From: Spirochaetales bacterium
GTDB lineage: Bacteria; Spirochaetota; Spirochaetia; DSM-27196; SLST01
Direction: 5' to 3'
Length of the DNA: 5,392 nt
Assembly: GCA_028284845.1 (NCBI GenBank)
Contig: JANQQY010000554.1
Location: forward strand, 1 to 5,392
A program made the translations under genes and the position numbers. How positions within the stretch are numbered: position 1 is the first letter of the stretch; every line of letters starts with the position of its first letter. Positions 1-3,817 of the stretch are shown here, in pieces. The notes beneath the pieces were generated by a model. It made no database searches. It had not been told where the DNA came from and worked only from the letters and a program-made list of their open reading frames with translations.

Positions 1-275
1 CAGACAACGCTCTTTCCACCCACCGAATAGGCCGGCATTCCATACCACGTCTTTGGCCACAGTTCCGGTGCCGCCGCGGTAACGAGGCCATGGATCGCCA
101 GACCAAGCTCTCGATCAAGGCCTGACATCTCCTCATACGCCTTGAGCACCGCTTTCTCGCCGTCGGCTCTTTTTTTGTTCGCCCGCTTCTCTGCGGCGAG
201 CTCTCGTGAACGAGCATTCATCGCCGCGCGTTCAGACTTTGTGAAGCCGCTCTTGCCGCCGTCGTTCTCCGCCAT
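1..275 (-). CDS. DUF1801 / YdhG-like protein, 5' part only (truncated by the window edge)
   Basis: Reading the minus strand from the ATG at 275 gives 91 open codons with no stop before the window edge, so only the N-terminal part is present. The protein begins MAENDGGKSGFTKSERAAM. It has a charged Lys/Arg/Glu-rich helical stretch over about residues 10-45. The core then starts near residue 50 and includes APELWPKTWYGMPAYSVGGK, the Pro/Trp/Tyr/Gly pattern of small DUF1801 (iron chaperone YdhG-like) proteins. Members are small soluble proteins, often annotated as hypothetical or as iron-chaperone-like, and the true function is not known. The start is supported by GGAAGGAG six bases upstream. 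The gene diverges from a MarR regulator and shares a 65-bp intergenic region with it, so MarR control is a reasonable inference. The C-terminal half cannot be seen. Confidence 0.85.
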   Translation of the reverse strand, partial: MAENDGGKSGFTKSERAAMNARSRELAAEKRANKKRADGEKAVLKAYEEMSGLDRELGLAIHGLVTAAAPELWPKTWYGMPAYSVGGKSVV

Positions 276-281
276 GCTACA

Positions 282-289
282 CTCCTTCC
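282..289 (-). promoter_or_regulatory. Ribosome binding site of the DUF1801 gene
   Basis: Read on the minus strand this is GGAAGGAG, followed by a 6-nt spacer and the ATG at 275. It fixes the start codon and shows that this gene has a conventional 5' UTR. Confidence 0.75.
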
Positions 290-306
290 TGGAAGATCCG
301 ATTGTG

Positions 307-335
307 ACTCTATACTCAAATTACTTGATTATCAA
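307..335 (-). promoter_or_regulatory. Predicted promoter of the DUF1801 gene
   Basis: On the minus strand there is a -35 box TTGATA (330-335) and a -10 box TAGAGT (307-312), separated by exactly 17 bp. Transcription would start near 300, leaving a leader of about 25 nt that holds the ribosome binding site. The -35 box lies inside the inverted repeat at 324-336, so a bound regulator would block it. The match was made by eye and the -10 is only 4/6. Confidence 0.5.
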
Positions 336-336
336 G
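324..336. promoter_or_regulatory. Perfect inverted repeat, candidate MarR operator
   Basis: CTTGAT, one central T, then ATCAAG: perfect 6-bp arms. It lies in the divergent spacer between the DUF1801 gene and marR, covers the predicted -35 of the former and ends four bases before the ATG of the latter. MarR-family repressors commonly bind AT-rich palindromes of this type (TTGAT/ATCAA cores) in divergent promoters and repress both sides. A weaker overlapping repeat, TCAA-N5-TTGA, lies at 316-328. That the neighbouring MarR protein is the binder is inference from position. Confidence 0.6.
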
Positions 337-340
337 CTAA

Positions 341-823
341 ATGCAAGATTCTGAGCGCATAAAAGCCGACCTTGAGGCCGACGTCCTCGACGCCGCAGCC
401 GACGCCGGAATCGAAACCATCTTCTTTCGAAACGCGCTTGCGAAGAAGCTCGGACTCACGCTCACCGAATCACTCTGCCTCACCATTCTTGGGGTCGACG
501 GCGCATCGACCCCCACCGAACTCGCGCGGTTTGTGGGCCTTACGACAGGCTCCATGACCACCATGCTTGACCGTCTTGAGAAGCGTCGCTTTGTGCGGAG
601 GCGCCCTAACCCATCCGACCGACGTGGGATCATCGTTGAGATCGACGTCGCCTACGGTGACAGCGCCGGCGATCTGGTCGCGGGTGTTCAGAAGGCACAT
701 CGGGATCTCATCTCCACCTACTCCCGTGAGCAGCTTCTTGTCATTGCAGATTTTTTGAGGGGCTTCGCCAAAAACCTTCGTACCCATGCGGAGAGTGGGG
801 GAGACGACGCTTCGCAGGCGTGA
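341..823 (+). CDS. MarR-family winged-helix transcriptional regulator
   Basis: The protein has 160 residues, typical for MarR proteins, which act as dimers with helices at both ends and a winged helix-turn-helix in the middle. The winged helix covers about residues 40-102. A recognition helix lies near 69-82 (TGSMTTMLDRLEKR), and a basic wing at 86-96 holds the hallmark D93-R94-R95 (NPSDRRG). The last 50 residues look like the C-terminal dimer helices. There are no paired cysteines suggesting an OhrR-type redox switch: the one Cys, C46, is isolated. The ATG at 341 has no recognisable Shine-Dalgarno sequence, so the mRNA may be leaderless or have a very short leader. A TATACT box lies at 311-316 and a TTGTGA/GATTAT pair at 302-332 (19-bp spacer), but neither is convincing. 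Likely targets are its own promoter, the divergent DUF1801 gene and perhaps the hydrolase downstream. The ligand is unknown. Confidence 0.92.
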   Translation: MQDSERIKADLEADVLDAAADAGIETIFFRNALAKKLGLTLTESLCLTILGVDGASTPTELARFVGLTTGSMTTMLDRLEKRRFVRRRPNPSDRRGIIVEIDVAYGDSAGDLVAGVQKAHRDLISTYSREQLLVIADFLRGFAKNLRTHAESGGDDASQA

Positions 824-830
824 GTCGACC

Positions 831-859
831 TTGTGTCGCCCACTCCGGATGACTATGCT
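831..859 (+). promoter_or_regulatory. Predicted leaderless promoter of the SGNH hydrolase gene
   Basis: A -35 box TTGTGT (831-836) and a -10 box TATGCT (854-859) are separated by 17 bp. The -10 ends six bases before the ATG at 866, so transcription should begin at or next to the start codon. No Shine-Dalgarno sequence precedes the ATG. The promoter lies just after the marR stop codon, so the hydrolase may be expressed independently of marR. Confidence 0.55.
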
Positions 860-865
860 CGGCCC

Positions 866-1897
866 ATGCGAATCGAGCGTCCGGGTTTTCTCATTCACGG
901 TGCCATCTCTCTTGAGTATGGAGATGGATGGGTGCGCCCTTGGCGACTCCCTCACAGGGCGCGAGTTCTCTTTCCGTCGCCGGACGATGCCCTCTTCACC
1001 CGTGCAGAGAAGACAAGTGGTGTCCGGCTCCAGTTCCAAACAGATGCGACGACCGTTCGGCTTGTCCTCGACTACGAGCAAGAGGCGGAGTCCGACACAA
1101 CGACTTTTGACCTGACCCAAGGCGATGCCATCCTTTCCGACGCGTCGTGGGAGCCCGGAATGAGTTTGTTGGAACTTGATCTCGGCGGCAGCGCGGGGCA
1201 GATGTATGAGTTGTGGCTTCCCACTTTTGGTGCCGTTCGGATTCGGGCGGTCGAGTTTGACGGTGCATCCTTCCTCGACCCTGGAAGTGACGAGCGGCCG
1301 CGGTGGCTTACCTACGGGAGCTCGATTACGCACTGTCGCGGCGCGAGTAGCCCGGCACGCTCATGGCCCGCAACGGCAGCACGCGCACATGGGCTTCATC
1401 TGATCTCTCTCGGCTTTGGCGGCCAGTGCCATCTTGACGGGATGGTAGCACGAGTGATCCGCGATCAGCCGATGGATCTGCTGACGCTCAAGCTTGGTAT
1501 CAATGTCTACGGTAATGGGTCGCTGAACGTGCGGAGCTACGAGCCCGCGGTCATCGCCTTTATTCAAACGATACGAGACCGCCACCCGTCGGTCCCCATC
1601 GGGGTTATCACTCCTATCTGGGCATCTACCCAAGAGCCGATCCCAAACGCTCTTGGCATGACGCTCAACGACTACCGCGAGGCCGACGAGAGAGTCGTCC
1701 AGACTCTGAAGGAGTTCGGGGACGCCAACATCCACTGCTTTGATGGTCGTGACCTTCTTGGAGAGGCGGAGGCCGAGCTCCTTGCGGACGAGGTTCACCC
1801 GGACAGCGAAGGGTACGAGATGATGGGGCGCCGAGTTACGGAGAAGGTTCTGCCTGTGCTTCTGCGCTCCCGCTATCGATACTCCGAATTCGGGTGA
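866..1897 (+). CDS. SGNH/GDSL-family hydrolase (probable esterase)
   Basis: From the ATG at 866 the protein has 343 residues. The N-terminal part (about 1-140) is rich in beta strands and ends MYELWLPTFGAVRIRAVEFDG, consistent with the sandwich domain that precedes the catalytic domain in some GDSL_3-type esterases. The catalytic domain shows all SGNH blocks: block I TYGSSITHC with nucleophile S153, block II GFGGQ with oxyanion G185/G186, block III LGINVYG with N213, and block V DEVHP with D308 and H311. Block I reads GSS instead of GDS, a common variation. Family members usually remove acyl or acetyl groups from carbohydrates or lipids; the substrate here is unknown. There is no signal peptide or membrane segment, so it is probably cytoplasmic. 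An in-frame GTG at 833 would add 11 residues, but it lies inside the predicted -35 box. The ATG fits the leaderless promoter better. Confidence 0.9.
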   Translation: MRIERPGFLIHGAISLEYGDGWVRPWRLPHRARVLFPSPDDALFTRAEKTSGVRLQFQTDATTVRLVLDYEQEAESDTTTFDLTQGDAILSDASWEPGMSLLELDLGGSAGQMYELWLPTFGAVRIRAVEFDGASFLDPGSDERPRWLTYGSSITHCRGASSPARSWPATAARAHGLHLISLGFGGQCHLDGMVARVIRDQPMDLLTLKLGINVYGNGSLNVRSYEPAVIAFIQTIRDRHPSVPIGVITPIWASTQEPIPNALGMTLNDYREADERVVQTLKEFGDANIHCFDGRDLLGEAEAELLADEVHPDSEGYEMMGRRVTEKVLPVLLRSRYRYSEFG

Positions 1898-1912
1898 TCG
1901 ACCGGCACCGTC

Positions 1913-1941
1913 TTGACGGATGGGTCTTGTGGCTCTACATT
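1913..1941 (+). promoter_or_regulatory. Predicted leaderless promoter of the arsR-SRPBCC-DNA repair operon
   Basis: A -35 box TTGACG (1913-1918) and a -10 box TACATT (1936-1941) are separated by exactly 17 bp. The -10 ends seven bases before the ATG at 1949, which places the transcription start at about 1948-1949. There is no Shine-Dalgarno sequence. The last bases of the -10 overlap the palindrome at 1940-1957. Confidence 0.65.
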
Positions 1942-1957
1942 CAACCATATGGTTGAA
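1940..1957. promoter_or_regulatory. 18-bp perfect palindrome over the arsR start codon, candidate ArsR operator
   Basis: TTCAACCATATGGTTGAA is a perfect 18-bp palindrome. Its centre is inside CATATG, so the ArsR start codon and codons 2-3 (Val, Glu) form the right arm. It also covers the end of the -10 box and the predicted transcription start. A repressor dimer bound here would occlude RNA polymerase. ArsR-family regulators typically bind such 12-2-12 or similar inverted repeats at their own promoters. That this ArsR is the binder is inference from position and symmetry. Confidence 0.7.
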
Positions 1958-2287
1958 GAAGCGATCGACCTTGACCGGGTCTTTGGTGCCCTCAGCGACC
2001 CAACACGTCGCGACATGGTTCGGCGCGTCAGGGACCGGAGCATGAGCGTCGGCTCCATGGCGAACCACTACGAGATCTCGTATGCAGGCGTCGCAAAGCA
2101 TCTTGAGGTGCTTGAGCGAGCAGGCCTCGTCAGAAAGGCCCAGCGTGGGAGGGAGAGGATTGTCTCGATCGTTCCACACGGTCTTGCGGCGGGGAGCAGC
2201 TACTTTGATAACTACCGCGCGCTCTGGGAAGAACGTCTTGATGCCCTTGCAGCCTACCTTGGGTCACCGGGTGAGGAGGTCAGATGA
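1949..2287 (+). CDS. ArsR-family winged-helix repressor (SRPBCC-linked type)
   Basis: The protein has 112 residues and opens MVEEAIDLDRVFGALSDPTRRDMVRRV, the standard first helix (ALSDPTRR) of ArsR repressors. The recognition helix is near 44-61 (SYAGVAKHLEVLERAGLV), followed by a beta wing at 62-76 (RKAQRGRERIVSIV). The protein has no cysteine, so a metal-thiolate sensor site of the ArsR/SmtB/CadC kind is absent, and it probably senses something else or nothing. The reading frame is open upstream to a TTG at 1913, but that TTG is the -35 box; the ATG at 1949 fits the promoter and the family N-terminus. The stop codon overlaps the start of the SRPBCC gene by 4 bp. ArsR repressors of this subgroup are regularly found directly upstream of an AHSA1/SRPBCC gene. 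Confidence 0.93.
   Translation: MVEEAIDLDRVFGALSDPTRRDMVRRVRDRSMSVGSMANHYEISYAGVAKHLEVLERAGLVRKAQRGRERIVSIVPHGLAAGSSYFDNYRALWEERLDALAAYLGSPGEEVR
2273..2280 (+). promoter_or_regulatory. Ribosome binding site of the SRPBCC gene
   Basis: GAGGAGGT lies inside the end of arsR, a few bases before the ATG at 2284. This strong site contrasts with the missing site of arsR itself and fits an internal operon gene. Confidence 0.75.
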
Positions 2288-2955
2288 GTGACGAGATGAG
2301 AGATCTTGCTCAGTCGATCTCCCGCTCCCTCACAACTGGTTCGCGGGACGGAACGGAGACTCGCAGCGTGACCGTCTCGAGGGAGTTTGCTTCCCCCTGC
2401 GCCGAAGTCTGGGATGCGATCACGAAGCCGGAGCGGATCTCGGCCTGGATGACGCCGGTAACCGGTGAACTCAAACTGGGAGGGCGGTATCAACTTGAGG
2501 GTAATGCCGGCGGCACGATCACCGTCTGTGAGCACGAGAAGCGATTCGAGATCACCTGGGAGTACGCCGGGGCCGTGGGATGGGTCAACGTTGAACTGGA
2601 GTCGCTTGATGCGAACAGAACGCGGCTGACCCTTACCCACACCGATCATGTCTATGAGGATTTCTGGAAGCAGTACGGCCCGGGTGCGACCGGCGTTGGG
2701 TGGGAGCTCTCGCTGCTCGGCCTGACCTGGCACGTCGAGTCGGGGATTGACCGCCCGCCTGAAACCGATGGATGGGAGTCGGGGCCAGATGGCCTCGCCT
2801 TTATTGGGTCGTGTACAACTGCGTGGGCAGCCGTCTCGGAGGCGTGGGGAACTCCCGCCGACGAGGCCGCGGAGGCAGCCGCCAATACGAAGGCATTCTA
2901 CACCGGCACGCTTCGCGGTGCGTCGGGCGACGATGAGGAGGAAGGAAAGGGATGA
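2284..2955 (+). CDS. SRPBCC / AHSA1-type protein
   Basis: The protein has 223 residues. The SRPBCC (START-like, AHSA1) fold spans about residues 27-150. It begins TRSVTVSREFASPCAEVWDAI (strand 1 and helix 1), followed by ERISAWM, then LGGRYQLEGNAGGTI, EITWEYAG and TRLTLTHT, the usual order of the helix-grip fold around a hydrophobic pocket. The remaining part is a helical extension (about 165-207) with a short acidic tail (SGDDEEEGKG). Such proteins bind hydrophobic ligands or act as AHSA1-like factors; the ligand here cannot be read from sequence. It overlaps arsR by 4 bp upstream (ATGA) and the DNA repair gene by 4 bp downstream (ATGA), so the three genes are almost surely cotranscribed and translationally coupled. 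It is soluble and cytoplasmic, with no signal peptide. Confidence 0.92.
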   Translation: MSDEMRDLAQSISRSLTTGSRDGTETRSVTVSREFASPCAEVWDAITKPERISAWMTPVTGELKLGGRYQLEGNAGGTITVCEHEKRFEITWEYAGAVGWVNVELESLDANRTRLTLTHTDHVYEDFWKQYGPGATGVGWELSLLGLTWHVESGIDRPPETDGWESGPDGLAFIGSCTTAWAAVSEAWGTPADEAAEAAANTKAFYTGTLRGASGDDEEEGKG

Positions 2956-3593
2956 GTTCAACAGCGAGTGCGAAAGAGATCTACGAACTGATCACCACGG
3001 GGACACCGAAGTTTGGTGATTTAAAGAAGCTTGCAAAAGAGATCAAGCGCGATCATGAGCTGGCGCTCGAGCTCTGGGAGACCGGCGAGTACTACCCGCG
3101 TCTCTTGGCGGTCCTGATCTTTGACAAGAAACTCCTCAGCCAGGATCTCATCGACCGAATCGCGAGCGATGTCGAGAGTCACAACGAGGACGAACGCTCC
3201 CAGATTGCCGACTGGTTCCTGGCGAATCAGCTCAACAAGGACGCCAAGACAAAGGCTTTGATGGATACCTGGGAACACGCCGAGTCGGAGTTCCTCCGCC
3301 GGATCTACTTCTACAACCAGGGTCGTCTGCGATGGGTAGGCCAAGAGCCTCCGGCGAACACAGAGGAACTTCTCGCGTCGATTGAGGCGCGAATCGCAGG
3401 TGAGGAACCTGACGTTCAGTGGGCCATGAATTTTGCCGCAGCGCAGATTGGGATCTGGCAGTCCGAGTACCGGGATCGATGTATTGCCCTTGGAGAGAAA
3501 CACAAGCTCTACATCGACGAACCTGTCCCCCGCGGCTGTGTGTCGAAGTATCTCCCCATCTGGATCGAGACCGAGGTGGCTAAGCTCGCGTGA
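2952..3593 (+). CDS. DNA alkylation repair family protein (AlkD-like, HEAT-like repeats)
   Basis: The protein has 213 residues and is almost wholly alpha-helical. It resembles the DNA_alkylation family, whose best-known member AlkD is a glycosylase that removes bulky or cationic alkylated bases without base flipping. Recognisable segments are FGDLKKLAKEIKRDHELALELW (about 21-42), YYPRLLAVLIFDKKLL (47-62), FLRRIYFYNQGRLRW (114-128) and the C-terminal MNFAAAQIGIW...YRDRCIALGEK...PVPRGCVSKYLPIWI (159-205). This last block is typical of the subgroup annotated as DNA alkylation repair proteins. I cannot place the AlkD catalytic Trp/Asp pair with certainty without an alignment, so glycosylase activity is not assured. 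It is the third gene of the arsR operon, starts in a 4-bp overlap with the SRPBCC gene, and is preceded by a purine-rich GGAGGAAGGAAAGGG ribosome binding region. No clear terminator follows it. Confidence 0.85.
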   Translation: MSSTASAKEIYELITTGTPKFGDLKKLAKEIKRDHELALELWETGEYYPRLLAVLIFDKKLLSQDLIDRIASDVESHNEDERSQIADWFLANQLNKDAKTKALMDTWEHAESEFLRRIYFYNQGRLRWVGQEPPANTEELLASIEARIAGEEPDVQWAMNFAAAQIGIWQSEYRDRCIALGEKHKLYIDEPVPRGCVSKYLPIWIETEVAKLA

Positions 3594-3615
3594 GAAGAGC
3601 CCCCTCCGCGCTGAC

Positions 3616-3644
3616 TTGACGCACGTACCGGAAACCACGACTAT
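3616..3644 (+). promoter_or_regulatory. Predicted promoter of the tyrS leader transcript
   Basis: A good -35 box TTGACG lies at 3616-3621. With a 17-bp spacer the -10 is GACTAT (3639-3644, only 3/6 but with A2 and T6), ending seven bases before the leader ATG at 3652. That is the same geometry as the arsR promoter and predicts a leaderless start. The alternative -10 TATCCT (3642-3647) is a better hexamer but needs a 20-bp spacer. The -35 is more certain than the -10. Confidence 0.5.
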
Positions 3645-3651
3645 CCTCACG

Positions 3652-3750
3652 ATGCTGAATCACGATCGGGCGACCGCGCCAAACAACACCTTCTATTACT
3701 ACTATCGCGTGGTCCTCTCCTTGCGGGGTTCTTGCATCCGCTGCACGTGA
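3652..3750 (+). CDS. Tyrosine-rich leader peptide of tyrS (32 aa)
   Basis: A 32-codon frame starts at the ATG at 3652 and ends with TGA at 3748-3750. Residues 14-19 read F-Y-Y-Y-Y-R: four consecutive Tyr codons (TAT TAC TAC TAT, 3694-3705). It lies between a promoter and an intrinsic terminator directly upstream of the tyrosyl-tRNA synthetase gene. This is the standard layout of an attenuation leader peptide: the ribosome stalls when Tyr-tRNA is scarce and changes folding of the downstream RNA. The frame is open further upstream into the previous gene, but this is the only ATG after that gene ends, and the predicted promoter points to it. No Shine-Dalgarno sequence is visible, consistent with leaderless translation. 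The peptide itself probably has no other function. I know of no standard name for it. Confidence 0.82.
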   Translation: MLNHDRATAPNNTFYYYYRVVLSLRGSCIRCT

Positions 3751-3783
3751 TGTGGCGAAACGAATTGCGAGATGAGGCCCTGC
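3706..3783 (+). promoter_or_regulatory. Candidate antiterminator pairings of the tyrS leader
   Basis: Two stretches downstream of the Tyr codons can pair with the 5' arm of the terminator. GCGGGGTT (3723-3730) pairs with GGCCCTGC (3776-3783) through 8 pairs, three of them G-U. GGTCCTCTC (3711-3719) pairs with 3771-3779 through 8 pairs with two single-base bulges. Either would prevent the terminator. Competing local hairpins are 3723-3727 with 3737-3741 (GCGGG/TCCGC), 3717-3720 with 3725-3728, and 3706-3711 with 3744-3749. A ribosome halted on the first Tyr codons would cover up to about 3707-3716 and leave 3723 onward free. Pairings were found by eye and no energies were computed. Confidence 0.45.
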
Positions 3784-3801
3784 TTTGCAGGGCCTTTTTT
3801 T
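3775..3801 (+). terminator. Intrinsic terminator / attenuator before tyrS
   Basis: AGGCCCTGC (3775-3783), loop TTT, and GCAGGGCCT (3787-3795) form a perfect 9-bp GC-rich stem. It is followed by an uninterrupted T run (seven T at 3795-3801). It ends 16 nt before the tyrS ATG and begins 24 nt after the stop codon of the Tyr leader peptide. A terminator so close to a start codon has no use for the gene upstream alone, so it most likely acts as a conditional attenuator of tyrS. It would also end any read-through from the arsR operon. Confidence 0.92.
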
Positions 3802-3807
3802 GTGCCT

Positions 3808-3812
3808 GGAGG
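3808..3812 (+). promoter_or_regulatory. Ribosome binding site of tyrS
   Basis: GGAGG followed by AAAGA and the ATG at 3818. It decides the start: the frame is open back to a TTG at 3785, but that codon is in the terminator loop and has no ribosome binding site. Confidence 0.88.
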
Positions 3813-3817
3813 AAAGA

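Noticed and set aside
833..865. GTG start giving the hydrolase 11 extra residues
   Set aside because: This codon is inside the predicted -35 box and lacks a ribosome binding site. The ATG at 866 is positioned exactly for a leaderless start.
470..1333. Long minus-strand open frame of 287 codons opposite marR and the hydrolase
   Set aside because: It is antisense to two genes with clear family motifs, its translation shows no recognisable domain and is rich in Arg/Pro as shadow frames are, and it has no supporting ribosome binding site or promoter that I can see.
1361..2179. Minus-strand open frame of 272 codons opposite the hydrolase and arsR
   Set aside because: Shadow of the real plus-strand genes. 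It crosses the arsR promoter and operator and has no family signature.
3433..3651. Upstream extension of the Tyr leader frame to an ATG inside the DNA repair gene
   Set aside because: It would overlap most of the 3' end of a well-supported gene in another frame. The segment after 3594 with its own promoter and ATG at 3652 explains the leader better.
3660..3801. T-box riboswitch before tyrS, suggested by ACCGCG at 3672-3677 and a terminator
   Set aside because: The full T-box consensus (AGGGTGGNACCGCG) is absent. The ACCGCG is about 100 nt from the terminator instead of close to it, and the leader is too short for a specifier stem. The Tyr codons lie in a translated frame with start and stop.
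3785..3817. Earlier TTG start for tyrS
   Set aside because: The codon is in the terminator loop, has no ribosome binding site, and the added residues do not match the family. The ATG at 3818 has GGAGG five bases upstream.
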